Below, piece by piece: positions 24,901 to 33,228 of a stretch of 64,000 bases of DNA. The stretch covers positions 637,073 through 701,072 of the forward strand of contig NZ_LT841358.1 of assembly GCF_900177045.1 (NCBI RefSeq). The letters run 5' to 3'. Origin of the DNA: Candidatus Nitrosotalea okcheonensis. GTDB taxonomy: Archaea; Thermoproteota; Nitrososphaeria; Nitrososphaerales; Nitrosopumilaceae. A model generated the notes under the pieces. It saw only the letters and a list, made by a program, of their open reading frames with translations, made no database searches and had not been told where the DNA came from. Within the stretch, counting starts at the first letter, position 1; each line of letters begins with the position of its first letter. The translations under genes and the position numbers were made by a program.

Positions 24901-25764
24901 TTATTTCACTCTATCAAACGGTTTCATAGAATACGGTATAAAATCCAGCAGATCAGTTGCCATAATGTGCAATCCATATTTTTTTTGAGCCAGATATCCT
25001 GCTTTTCCATTTACAAACACCGCTGCAGACGCTGCCTGTACAGGATTTTTATTTTTGGCAAGCATCGCCGCTACAACGCCCGACAATACATCGCCTGTTC
25101 CACCCACAGTCATTGCCGCAATGTTTTTTGGATTCAAGTATGTTTGCTTACCATCAGAAACAATATCTGTCGGTCCCTTGAGCAATATTGTCACACCGTT
25201 TTCTTTTGCATGTTTTTCAACCATCCCAGTGCGTTGTTTTATTGCAGTAGGAGGCAGTTCACCAAACAGCCTTTGAAATTCTCCGGTATGAGGAGTAACA
25301 ATTACCTTCTTGTCTTTAATCTCGGGAAGAATTTCTGGCACAAGTGAGCTTGCGTCAAGGGATAATCCAACTGCCCTGTCAAGAAGAGAATGTACTAGAA
25401 TCTTTAGTGCCTCCCGGTCTTGTATCCCAAGACCCATTCCTATTGTAGCAGAATCAAGATTTTTTGGGATTATTCCAAGCAGTTTCTGGACAGAACCACG
25501 CGTCAGTTTTACATCAACCAGTGGTACAACAATCAGATTCGGGGAGAATGCACGTGTTGCCATTACATTGATCTTTGGCACACAAGTATACACTAAATCA
25601 GATCCTGTACGCAGTGCTGCAATAGACGACAGAATTGGAGCGCCGTGATAAAGATAATTCCCACCAATGACTAGTACTTTGCCATTGTCCCCTTTTCTTG
25701 ACATAGCCTTACGTGTAGGTATGAAATTTTTAACAACTTGCGATTGGAGAATTTCTTTCAACAA
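24901..25764 (-). CDS. nnrD: ADP-dependent NAD(P)H-hydrate dehydratase
   Basis: This 287-residue enzyme repairs damaged NAD(P)H hydrates. KGDNGKVLVIGGNYLYHGAP opens the ribokinase-like fold, VTPHTGEFQRLFGELP is the substrate loop and TVGGTGDVLSGVVAAMLAKN is the nucleotide-binding signature. The N-terminal epimerase domain found in fused NnrDE proteins is absent. TTG start. It lies 5 bases after trmI and 3 bases before the peptidase gene. Confidence 0.9.
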   Translation of the reverse strand: MLKEILQSQVVKNFIPTRKAMSRKGDNGKVLVIGGNYLYHGAPILSSIAALRTGSDLVYTCVPKINVMATRAFSPNLIVVPLVDVKLTRGSVQKLLGIIPKNLDSATIGMGLGIQDREALKILVHSLLDRAVGLSLDASSLVPEILPEIKDKKVIVTPHTGEFQRLFGELPPTAIKQRTGMVEKHAKENGVTILLKGPTDIVSDGKQTYLNPKNIAAMTVGGTGDVLSGVVAAMLAKNKNPVQAASAAVFVNGKAGYLAQKKYGLHIMATDLLDFIPYSMKPFDRVK

Positions 25765-25769
25765 TCATT

Positions 25770-26651
25770 TTATTTTTTGAGAGATGATAAACTTTCGTCT
25801 TCAGAGGAATCAACTTCCTCAGATTCAGTCTCTGGTTGCTCTACCGGCATCAATACTTTGCGCAAGCTAGCAGGTGTGATAACCTTCCGTGCAAATGCAA
25901 CATATGTTGTATGCCCTATTGCCCTAAACGAGTGTCTTGTTTTACCATCTCTTGCCTCGATGGTTCTTACAATTTGTTCAGTACATTCAATATCAAAGAA
26001 ATCATTTTGTCGCAATGCAGCCGCAAGTTTTTCAAGTTGATTCATAGTAGGACATATAGCAACAAATGCACCGCTTCCCTTGAGCATCTTTCTTGCTTGA
26101 GGAACAACCACCCACGGATCACCAAGATCAACTATTACCACATCTGCATCCTTTTGAGGCATTTTTTTTGCAGTCTTGAGGTCAAGTTTTGTCATGGTGA
26201 CATATTTTGAAACTCCTGCCTTTTCGATATTTTTTCGTGCGATTGCCATAAAGTTTTCGTCTACATCATAGGTGTAAACATGACCCTTTGGCTTTACAAT
26301 GCTTGCAAGAAAAGTTGTAAATGAACCGCTTCCAGTTCCAATCTCCACTATTTTGTTTCCGCTCTGCAACCCTATTCGTGCTGCAATATATCCCAAGTCT
26401 TTTGGATACACTATCTGCGTACTGCGTTGGCTCTTCATTACATAATCATAGATAGTAGGCTCGAGTGCAAAAATTATTTTACCCTTGTTTGTCTTAAGTG
26501 CACTTCCAAATGGTTTTCCTATCACTTTCTTGTGGTCTATGATTCCAACATGTGTATGGAATTTTTGTTTTGGTGTAACCCTCATAAGCCATTTTTTACT
26601 ATCATTATAAAAAAATAACACATTGTCGTTTTGCTTTATTTTCTTCAACAA
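25770..26651 (-). CDS. trmI: tRNA (adenine-N1)-methyltransferase TrmI
   Basis: A 293-residue SAM-dependent methyltransferase. The SAM loop is VEIGTGSGSFTTFLASIVKP, then VYTYDVDENFMAIARKNIEK, and the motif IV equivalent DADVVIVDLGDPWVVVPQAR. Archaeal TrmI makes m1A57/58 in the tRNA T-loop, stabilising tRNA. The C-terminal tail is acidic (ETESEEVDSSEDESL), an addition not needed for catalysis. Operon with nnrD. Confidence 0.92.
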   Translation of the reverse strand: MLKKIKQNDNVLFFYNDSKKWLMRVTPKQKFHTHVGIIDHKKVIGKPFGSALKTNKGKIIFALEPTIYDYVMKSQRSTQIVYPKDLGYIAARIGLQSGNKIVEIGTGSGSFTTFLASIVKPKGHVYTYDVDENFMAIARKNIEKAGVSKYVTMTKLDLKTAKKMPQKDADVVIVDLGDPWVVVPQARKMLKGSGAFVAICPTMNQLEKLAAALRQNDFFDIECTEQIVRTIEARDGKTRHSFRAIGHTTYVAFARKVITPASLRKVLMPVEQPETESEEVDSSEDESLSSLKK

Positions 26652-26715
26652 TTCAACCTGATCAACTGTGGATAAATATCTTGACCCTGGAAATTTTCTT
26701 TCACTTGGCTAGATT

Positions 26716-26895
26716 TTATTTGTCTGTCTTTGGTTTTCTTTTAAGCATCTTTCCAGATACAATAGATGCCACCCATAATCCCACCCCAGTCCAAACCAGT
26801 TCTTTGTGAACTGTAAACATTCCCAGTGTTGTGGAGACAAGACCGATTGCTGCAAATATGACTGGAATTATTGCTTTTTTTGGAGGCAAATACAT
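26716..26895 (-). CDS. Small two-span membrane protein
   Basis: A 59-residue protein starting MYLPPKKAIIPVIFAAIGLV with a second hydrophobic stretch (LVWTGVGLWVASIVSGKML) and a lysine-rich tail. Its ATG follows the argS stop after one base (TGAGATG), so it is translationally coupled to argS. The frame runs eight codons into argS, but the coupled start is more natural. Function unknown. Confidence 0.65.
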   Translation of the reverse strand: MYLPPKKAIIPVIFAAIGLVSTTLGMFTVHKELVWTGVGLWVASIVSGKMLKRKPKTDK

Positions 26896-26896
26896 C

Positions 26897-28777
26897 TCAC
26901 ATCCTTTCTGGTGCGTCAATCCCTAAAAGCTGTAATGCTTTTGCAAGCGTCTCCTTGAAAGAGTAGACTAGACAAAGTCTTGCATTTATGACATCTTCAG
27001 AATCTGCAGTCAACACCTTGACATGTTCATAGAAAGTATTGAAAGATACTGCAAGGTGGTAGCAATACTTGGCAATTATCTTAGGTGAGAGATTCTTTGC
27101 AGCATCTTCTACATGAAGATCAAACTTGCCAATGATTTTGATCAGGTCTTTCTCATATACAGTGTTAATATCACCAAGGCTTGCCCCAAAATTCGGGCTC
27201 TTCCCATATTTTTCCAAGATTCTCATTGCACGAGCATGTGCGTATTGGATGTATGGTCCCGTGTCACCCTCCAAGCTGAGTGATTCTGTCAGATCAAATG
27301 TAATTATCTTGTCAAGATCTTGCTTTATCATAGCATAACGCAATGCACCGATTGCCACCTGCTCTGATATTTTTACAAGACTCATTTCATCAAGTTCAGA
27401 ATTTCTCTTCTTTGTCTCATCAAATGTTCGTCCACTCAAAATGTCAAGTACATAGTCTGCACTGACATAGATTCCCTTCCTACCAGACATTTGCACTGAT
27501 TTTCCTCCAGTATCAAGATCAAGTGTCTTGGCAGTATCAGGACTGAGGGTGACTGATTCATATCCCAAGTGAATATACGAATCAGGTTTCGATTTGAAAT
27601 CAGACATTATCTTTGTTATGATGTTTTGAAGCCTTGACTGCCTGGAATCAATGACTGTAATTGCACGATCTCCTGTAAAATGCATCGTGGCCTGCTTTGA
27701 GTCAAGCGTTGTCTGCCACAAGACACGCCCTGTTTTCTGGATTGCATAATGTTTGTAATAAAATGGGTCTGCTAAAATTCCAAGTTTCCATGCAGCATAT
27801 GGTATATCTTTTGCAACGTATGTGGCAGTTCCATTGCTTCGAACCAAGACCTTGTCATCTTCCGATTCTGCTTTTATGACCCAGCATCCAGCATTTTTTC
27901 CTTCTTGTTCTAGCTCTGTTATTCCCATTGATTTCATCTTTTCAAATGCAACTTGCCACAATTTAGAATGGACTATCTGCGATTCAAAGTTGAGACAGTC
28001 ATATGTAGCACCAAGGCGCCAGCATGTTTTGAGCTGTTCTTCAAGGACGCGTCTTGTTATCTCGTCTCCAAACTTTGCAAGATCCGATGTTTCCTCTTCA
28101 AGTTCTTGCAGCACATGTGAACGCAGATCTGCAAAAGCCTTGTCTGTTTCATATCTTTCAGTGGTTTTTACATAGACTATATCACCGCAATAGTGATCAA
28201 ATTTTTGATCATCTGGCGGAGTATCAGAATATCCACCATACTTGAAACCAACAATAATATCTGCTACCTGCAGTCCTGAATCGTCTACGTAATTTAGAAC
28301 GCTGACATCATATGATGCCTTGTGTAAAATTCTGGCAACCGTATCACCAATTATTATATTTCTGATATGTCCAACATGTAAAGCCTTGTTGGGATTTACA
28401 CTTGTATGCTCTATTACCATTTTGGAATTTTTTCCAAGATTAATTGAGCCATAATTAGCTTGAAGTGATGAATGAACTACCTGTGGCACAAGTAATGAGT
28501 AGTTTGCAACAAAATTTAGATATCCAGATGCATGCGCAGAGACTTCGGAAACATATTCGCCAAGATTTTTTTTGTATTCTTCTGCAAGTGATTGGGATAT
28601 ATCAAGTGGTCTTTTCTTTAGTGTCTTTGCAAGCAAAAACCCAACATTACAACTCACATCTCCGAACTCTGGCCTTGACGCCTCTGATACATCAAATTCT
28701 ATTTCTGGATAGCCAAGTTTATGACAGGCTTGTTTTACACCGAACCTAATTTCATCATAGACTAATCGTAGCGTCAT
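26897..28777 (-). CDS. argS: Arginyl-tRNA synthetase
   Basis: A 626-residue class I synthetase. The HIGH signature appears as KALHVGHIRN, and VQMSGRKGIY stands in the KMSKS position. The N-terminal Add-1 domain (MTLRLVYDEIRFGVKQACHK) and the DALR anticodon-binding C-terminal domain (RLCLVYSFKETLAKALQLLG) are both present. It lies 7 bases after the HAD phosphatase gene in the same direction. Confidence 0.96.
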   Translation of the reverse strand: MTLRLVYDEIRFGVKQACHKLGYPEIEFDVSEASRPEFGDVSCNVGFLLAKTLKKRPLDISQSLAEEYKKNLGEYVSEVSAHASGYLNFVANYSLLVPQVVHSSLQANYGSINLGKNSKMVIEHTSVNPNKALHVGHIRNIIIGDTVARILHKASYDVSVLNYVDDSGLQVADIIVGFKYGGYSDTPPDDQKFDHYCGDIVYVKTTERYETDKAFADLRSHVLQELEEETSDLAKFGDEITRRVLEEQLKTCWRLGATYDCLNFESQIVHSKLWQVAFEKMKSMGITELEQEGKNAGCWVIKAESEDDKVLVRSNGTATYVAKDIPYAAWKLGILADPFYYKHYAIQKTGRVLWQTTLDSKQATMHFTGDRAITVIDSRQSRLQNIITKIMSDFKSKPDSYIHLGYESVTLSPDTAKTLDLDTGGKSVQMSGRKGIYVSADYVLDILSGRTFDETKKRNSELDEMSLVKISEQVAIGALRYAMIKQDLDKIITFDLTESLSLEGDTGPYIQYAHARAMRILEKYGKSPNFGASLGDINTVYEKDLIKIIGKFDLHVEDAAKNLSPKIIAKYCYHLAVSFNTFYEHVKVLTADSEDVINARLCLVYSFKETLAKALQLLGIDAPERM

Positions 28778-28784
28778 GTAATCA

Positions 28785-29480
28785 TCATTCTACCAACAAT
28801 TGTAGTTGTACTGCCTCTAATGCCTCAATCATGCCATCACCCTGATGTCCTAGAACAGACAAGGTTGCTTGAGACTGGACATTTTTTGGAGCATTTCCAA
28901 GTGCTACACTTGTTCCTGCCAACTTGAAGAGCGGTACATCAGTCTCGCTGTCCCCTATTGCAATTACATCTTCTTTTCTTGCAGAAAACATATTCATTAC
29001 TTCAACAAATCCATTTGCCTTGTCTACACCCTTGGAATTTATGTGGTATGCATATTGACTATCGGTAAGAGTTACGCCAAGGTCATTGTCAGCAAAAAGT
29101 TTCTTTCCAATATTCACATCAAAGTTTCTTTCAAGCACCACCTCAGTCATTCTTGGAAAGACTGGCTTTTCTATTGCTTCAGGAATTTTTGTTTTAAGAA
29201 ATTCGAATGCGTCTAAGCACTTTTGTTTGTTGCCAATTAACTTGTGTTCATTAGGTCCTGAAGTTATAATACCACCATTTTCACCTACCGCGATTCTTGT
29301 GGTTCCGCCAAATATTGATAACACATAAGCCTCGATAGAAGATCTTCCAGTCACATAGATTACTTTGTGTCCAAGTTTTACAAGATATCGTAATGCACCA
29401 AGTGCGTCAAGATCAACTCTTCCTCCCTTGTTGTCAGTAATGGTGCCATCAATATCTATTGCAAATATCTTTGGTTTCAT
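28785..29480 (-). CDS. HAD-family phosphatase (archaeal phosphoglycolate phosphatase type)
   Basis: A 231-residue HAD type IIB hydrolase from the ATG at 29480. Motif I is FAIDIDGTITD, motif II VIYVTGRSS and motif IV AIGDSETDVPLF. The cap and length match archaeal phosphoglycolate phosphatase (TA0175-like), which removes 2-phosphoglycolate, but sugar-phosphate phosphatases look alike. An in-frame GTG at 29489 is an alternative start. First gene of the argS operon. Confidence 0.85.
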   Translation of the reverse strand: MKPKIFAIDIDGTITDNKGGRVDLDALGALRYLVKLGHKVIYVTGRSSIEAYVLSIFGGTTRIAVGENGGIITSGPNEHKLIGNKQKCLDAFEFLKTKIPEAIEKPVFPRMTEVVLERNFDVNIGKKLFADNDLGVTLTDSQYAYHINSKGVDKANGFVEVMNMFSARKEDVIAIGDSETDVPLFKLAGTSVALGNAPKNVQSQATLSVLGHQGDGMIEALEAVQLQLLVE

Positions 29481-29546
29481 CAAAATCACGTATGATATGG
29501 GTCATAATAACTGCTATCTAAAATAGTTCAGTCCCATAAAATAAGC

Positions 29547-29780
29547 GTGGCAAGAAAAGGCATAGTTGCCGAGATTTTCAGCAAGGCCATATACAATGAC
29601 AAACCTCAATCATATATTGTAGGATACATTGATCGTGGTACAACAAAAGAGGTAACACTTGAAGAATTTTTAAAACGGTCTGAAAACTTTGAGATTATCC
29701 CCGCAACAAGAATTGCATATATCAAAAAGAAAAACAGTATTTTGTATTCAAAAACATGCAAGATCTCAAAATCATTTTAA
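29547..29780 (+). CDS. DUF504-like small protein
   Basis: A 77-residue protein starting with GTG. AKAIYND-like and YIVGYIDRGTTKEVTLEEFL match the DUF504 pattern (a strand, YIDRG, then an arm), and PATRIAYIKKK resembles its IPxHRI element. The family, present in many archaea, has no fixed function. A TATA-like TATCTAAAATAG lies about 26 bases upstream. Divergent from the HAD phosphatase gene. Confidence 0.6.
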   Translation: MARKGIVAEIFSKAIYNDKPQSYIVGYIDRGTTKEVTLEEFLKRSENFEIIPATRIAYIKKKNSILYSKTCKISKSF

Positions 29781-29823
29781 AAAATCAGGTAGTGCTATTA
29801 GTGGGTAGATTTTGTTCTAATTT

Positions 29824-30312
29824 GTGTTAATTGATTTTCTAAAGCCCATACTTGAGAATCCGTTTTTTGTGAAATATGGATTGACTGGTCTTTTTCTCAA
29901 TGCAGTTTTTGCTTCAATAGTGCCATTTCCAATCGTAGTCACATCAACTGCCTTGCTTCTGAACGGTCAAAGTGAAGCAATGGTGTTCATCATAATGTCA
30001 TCTGGTTCCGTAATAGGTGGAATTCTGACATATTACATTGGGTATGACGGCGGCAAGGTTTACAAGATTTTGAAAAGGACTCACAGAGAAGAGCAGCAAC
30101 AAAAGAGTGTCATATGGCTAAGCAAGTATGGATGGAGTATAATCTTCGCTCTTAGTTTGGTTCCAATATTGACAGAGATTGTGACGGTAATTGCAGGAGT
30201 GAAAAAATATAGTTTCAAAAAATTTTTCATATCAATGAGTATTGCAAGAGTAGCTAGTGCATTTGCCATGGTTTATTTCGGCAATATGTTTCTGCAATAC
30301 ATCAAGACATAA
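29824..30312 (+). CDS. DedA/VTT-like membrane protein
   Basis: A 162-residue protein with about four membrane helices. The re-entrant motif region reads LNAVFASIVPFPIVVTSTAL and the glycine-rich GSVIGGILTYYIGYDGGKV. These are features of the VTT (DedA/TMEM41) fold, whose members scramble or flip lipids. GTG start at 29824. Shorter than most DedA proteins (about 200), so possibly a distinct branch. Confidence 0.7.
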   Translation: MLIDFLKPILENPFFVKYGLTGLFLNAVFASIVPFPIVVTSTALLLNGQSEAMVFIIMSSGSVIGGILTYYIGYDGGKVYKILKRTHREEQQQKSVIWLSKYGWSIIFALSLVPILTEIVTVIAGVKKYSFKKFFISMSIARVASAFAMVYFGNMFLQYIKT

Positions 30313-30373
30313 AAAATCACGTGTAAACACCAGTAGTAAGATTTTATTCAGCAGAATAGTGTTAATTCTGAAG

Positions 30374-31474
30374 ATGGGAATTCCAGAAAAAATCCAGGCC
30401 ATTAAAGACGAGATGTCAAAGACACAGATAAACAAGGCTACGGAACATCACGTCGGTCTTCTCAAGGCAAAGCTTGCCAAGCTTAAAAGAGAACAAGAGG
30501 ATGTAAAATCAAGATCGAGTGGAAGCTCTGCAGGCTTTGATGTTAAAAGAACAGGTGATGCAACGGTGGTGTTCATTGGGTTACCAAGTGTTGGAAAATC
30601 AACGTTGCTCAACAGGTTGACCGGTGCAAAATCAGCGGTTGGTGCATTCCAGTTTACAACAACAACAGTAGTTCCCGGAATGATGGAGCATAGGGGTGCC
30701 AAGATTCAGATCTTGGACTTGCCTGGAATCATCAAGGGTGCATCAACTGGCAAGGGCCTTGGAAAAAGAGTTCTAGCAGTTGCAAAAAGTGCAGATCTTG
30801 TGTTGATAATTCTGGATGTGTTTCAACCATATCATGAAGATGTTATAAGGACAGAGCTTGGAAACATCGGAATTAGACTTGACCAGAAGCCCCCAGATAT
30901 CGTAATTGAAAAAACAGGGGATGGTGGAATCGCAGTCAGTCAGCAGGTCCCACTTACAAAGATGTCAATTAGTTTACTGAAGGACATACTTAGGCTGTAC
31001 GGTATGAATAATGGTAGAGTCTTGATTCGAGAGGATGTTGATGCTGACCAGATAACAGACTTTATTTCGGGCAACAAGTTTTACGTCCAATCTCTCACAA
31101 TAATGAACAAGATTGATCTTGTGAACCAGGGTTTTGTAAACGAATTACAGGAAAAATCAAAGTCAAAATTTGTTCCGATTTCTGCAGACTCTGACATCAA
31201 CATAACTGCGCTAAAAGATACCATATTTGAGAAACTAGACTTTATCAGAATTTATATGAGACCAAAAGGCGGTGAGACAGATTACAAGGAACCGTTGATA
31301 ACAAGAAATAATTCTACCGTACTGGACATATGCAACAAGCTTCATCGTGATCTCAAAAAAGATTTCAGATATGCACTTGTGTGGGGAAAGAGTGTAAAGT
31401 TTGGTGGGCAGCGAGTCAGCATAAATCATGTTTTACAAGACGAAGATGTACTCACAATAATCAAAGCAAAATAG
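30374..31474 (+). CDS. DRG-family GTPase (Obg superfamily) with TGS domain
   Basis: A 366-residue GTP-binding protein. G1 is FIGLPSVGKSTLLNRL, G3 DLPGIIKGAS and G4 NKID. An N-terminal coiled HTH-like region and the middle insertion typical of DRG proteins are present, and the C-terminus is a TGS domain (RYALVWGKSVKFGGQRVSIN). DRG GTPases associate with ribosomes in archaea and eukaryotes. The frame is open 39 codons upstream but runs across the previous gene's end, so I start at the ATG at 30374. Confidence 0.93.
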   Translation: MGIPEKIQAIKDEMSKTQINKATEHHVGLLKAKLAKLKREQEDVKSRSSGSSAGFDVKRTGDATVVFIGLPSVGKSTLLNRLTGAKSAVGAFQFTTTTVVPGMMEHRGAKIQILDLPGIIKGASTGKGLGKRVLAVAKSADLVLIILDVFQPYHEDVIRTELGNIGIRLDQKPPDIVIEKTGDGGIAVSQQVPLTKMSISLLKDILRLYGMNNGRVLIREDVDADQITDFISGNKFYVQSLTIMNKIDLVNQGFVNELQEKSKSKFVPISADSDINITALKDTIFEKLDFIRIYMRPKGGETDYKEPLITRNNSTVLDICNKLHRDLKKDFRYALVWGKSVKFGGQRVSINHVLQDEDVLTIIKAK

Positions 31475-31512
31475 CAAAAAACTCTTTTGTGCCATAAGCA
31501 TCTTTTGACATC

Positions 31513-31686
31513 ATGGAAGAAAACGAATACAGATGGTGTAAGAAATGTTTTTCCAAAACAAAACAAGAAATTATTTTCATGCCAAACATGGCAACATACA
31601 AGAGAAGAAGACAATACAAATGTACAGAGTGTGGTCAGACATCATGGTTACAAGGAAGAAGACCATCTGCAGAATCAGTTTACTAA
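31513..31686 (+). CDS. Zinc-ribbon mini-protein, 57 residues
   Basis: A short frame starting MEENEYRWCKKCFSKTKQEI. Two CxxC pairs (WCKKC at 9-12 and YKCTECGQ at 37-40) flank an arginine-rich stretch (KRRRQ), giving a Cys4 zinc ribbon with a nucleic-acid-binding look. It follows the DRG gene by 38 bases on the same strand. A longer overlapping frame from 31487 has lower coding character. Function unknown. Confidence 0.7.
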   Translation: MEENEYRWCKKCFSKTKQEIIFMPNMATYKRRRQYKCTECGQTSWLQGRRPSAESVY

Positions 31687-31801
31687 ATTTTTGATCAAAA
31701 AATTAGTTTTTTATGAAAAAAATTGTGTCTAATTACTCATCATTTAGTGTAACTTTCTTAAGTGCTACAATAGAAAAACTAGTAAATTCAACAATTGTGC
31801 A

Positions 31802-31960
31802 ATGGCAAAACGATCAACACGAGCTGTTAAAAAAAGATCAGCTGCAAAGAGAAGATCAGCTGCAAAGCGATCCGCTCCAAAGAGAAGATCTGCTCCTAAG
31901 CGAAGTGCTCCAAAGAGAAGATCAGCTGCAAAGCGAACAGCTTCAAAAAGACGAAGATAA
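31802..31960 (+). CDS. 52-residue highly basic repeat protein
   Basis: The product starts MAKRSTRAVKKRSAAKRR and repeats units like KRRSAxKRSAPKRRSA. It has 10 Lys and 15 Arg in 52 residues and no acidic residue; Ala, Ser and Pro make up most of the rest. Such composition resembles histone H1 tails, bacterial HC1/AlgP-type DNA-binding tails and some ribosome- or nucleoid-binding peptides. It should bind nucleic acid without a fold of its own; that is inference. The other frames here give repetitive Gln/Glu/Leu strings that are shadows. A perfect hairpin follows 8 bases after the stop. Confidence 0.65.
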   Translation: MAKRSTRAVKKRSAAKRRSAAKRSAPKRRSAPKRSAPKRRSAAKRTASKRRR

Positions 31961-31968
31961 AATTTTAA

Positions 31969-32001
31969 ACAGATTATCGCTTCCAGTAAGCGATAATCTG
32001 T
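31969..32001. terminator. Perfect 14-bp hairpin between convergent genes
   Basis: ACAGATTATCGCTT (31969-31982) and AAGCGATAATCTGT (31988-32001) are exact reverse complements with a 5-base loop. It lies 8 bases after the basic-protein stop and 6 bases before the stop of the convergent gene. Likely a bidirectional terminator or mRNA 3'-end stabiliser; a protein-binding inverted repeat is also possible. Confidence 0.6.
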
Positions 32002-32007
32002 AATATT

Positions 32008-32292
32008 TTAGCTAAACATTTGGCCTGGTGGGGATGACGATTTGTTTTTTACTGCATCAGGCTCTACGAAAAATTTTCTTTCATTAGGAATTATAGATAA
32101 CTTCAGCGATGCATTTACAGCATAATGTGGTGTGCCATCAGGATTTTTGTAGTTTGCTGCAATCCCAACTCTATCAAGATCAACTTTTACCTTTACAATG
32201 GTTCCATCTTCAAGCTTGAAAGTAACGTGGTCCTCTCCCACTCGTTGATGATCTAGCATCTTGAATTCTATTTTTTCTTTTGATATACTCAT
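32008..32292 (-). CDS. Hypothetical 94-residue protein
   Basis: Begins MSISKEKIEFKMLDHQRVGE at 32292. The middle is beta-rich (HVTFKLEDGTIVKVKVDLDR), and the C-terminus is flexible (KNKSSSPPGQMFS). An upstream ATG adds five codons, but a TATA-like CAAATAAC about 26 bases before 32292 favours the shorter form. I do not recognise the family. Convergent with the basic repeat protein. Confidence 0.65.
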   Translation of the reverse strand: MSISKEKIEFKMLDHQRVGEDHVTFKLEDGTIVKVKVDLDRVGIAANYKNPDGTPHYAVNASLKLSIIPNERKFFVEPDAVKNKSSSPPGQMFS

Positions 32293-32382
32293 ATCATTTG
32301 AAAACAAATTGAGTTATTTGAGGGTTGCACATCTTATTCGAATTTTTCTTTCTGACGATATGTTGTTTTTTCTTTTTCCTCT

Positions 32383-32964
32383 TCAGGTGTAATGTTCATC
32401 TTTGAGAAGACCCTTTTCTATTCCTAATATTTTAGAAATTTCTTCATAAAAATAGTCAAACTCTTGCTTTTTTCTACCCTCAAGCAAACCAAACTAATTT
32501 GTAATCCAATCAAGATAGCCCCGGCCTTCCGGTATCCAGGATCTGTTATCTATACAATGTGCAACATATCCAAGACATGAAAGGAATTCCTCCCTTGTGA
32601 TTGGGCCTTCCTTGAGGCCTTGAATGGCAGCTTGTTTGAGTGTTATTGTGAGACCATCTTTTATCTTCGTCTGTCTTGAATTCTTGTTAGTAACATTGTC
32701 AATTTTTATTTTTTTCCACATGTCATTACCGGCATCATTTTGTTCATCGCGGTATCTGCTTCCAAACGACATGATTTCTTTTAACAACATCTCATCTGTA
32801 ATGTTAGGATTTTCCACATGGTATGATGCTATTGCAAATTCGATCGGGTATAGAATATGTGAATAATTTTCTACATCAAATCTGCCCAGTATTTTTTGCT
32901 TCTTTTCATTCTTAATTCCTTGTTTCCTGTTGCTTGTTGCCTTAGATCCAGAACGAACAGACGC
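32383..32964 (-). pseudogene. Decayed gene of unknown family
   Basis: One frame is open from 32964 to 32497, with coding-like sequence (KQKILGRFDVENYSHIL, then EMLLKEIMSFGSRYRDEQND and REEFLSCLGYVAHCIDNRSW). It then meets a TAG at 32494 and continues in the same frame with FGLLEGRKKQEFDYFYEEIS to a TGA at 32383. There is no ATG or TTG before the GTG at 32817. Upstream, another frame reads NITDNHDEQIERLFVLD, also gene-like. Nonsense and frameshift damage to an older gene is the simplest reading. A surviving 107-residue product from the GTG at 32817 is the alternative. Confidence 0.45.
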
Positions 32965-32982
32965 TCAATCTGTTCATCATGG

Positions 32983-33189
32983 TTATCGGTGATATTGTTT
33001 TTCTTGTTTTTTACCACGTCTCAACAGTTTATTTCGCTCTCCGATTGCCACATTTGTATTACTTGCACGTAATGAATAATGAATCTTTTGTTCATTGTGA
33101 TCAACCGAAAATAATTTAATGAAAAAAACAAGGATCAGTACAGGAAACAGCGACCAAGTGGCATCATGAGAATGCTTGTTAATTATCAT
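32983..33189 (-). CDS. Possible small single-span membrane protein
   Basis: A 68-residue frame starting MIINKHSHDATWSLFPVLIL with a hydrophobic helix (LFPVLILVFFIKLF), then a polar, basic C-terminus ending KKQEKQYHR. It lies 39 bases after the collagen-like gene on the same strand. It may be real, or a fragment of the decayed gene downstream. Support is limited to composition and the clean membrane segment. Confidence 0.35.
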   Translation of the reverse strand: MIINKHSHDATWSLFPVLILVFFIKLFSVDHNEQKIHYSLRASNTNVAIGERNKLLRRGKKQEKQYHR

Positions 33190-33228
33190 TTTTTTGTAAA
33201 CGATTATGCCATCTGAGTTATTTACATA

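Noticed and set aside
24892-25347. 151-residue plus-strand frame rich in His, Cys and Arg
   Set aside because: It is antisense to nnrD, a well-supported gene.
31713-32003. 96-residue frame with Gln/Glu/Leu repeats (QREDQLQ)
   Set aside because: It is a frame-shifted reading of the Lys/Arg repeat gene; the repeats come from that gene's DNA periodicity.
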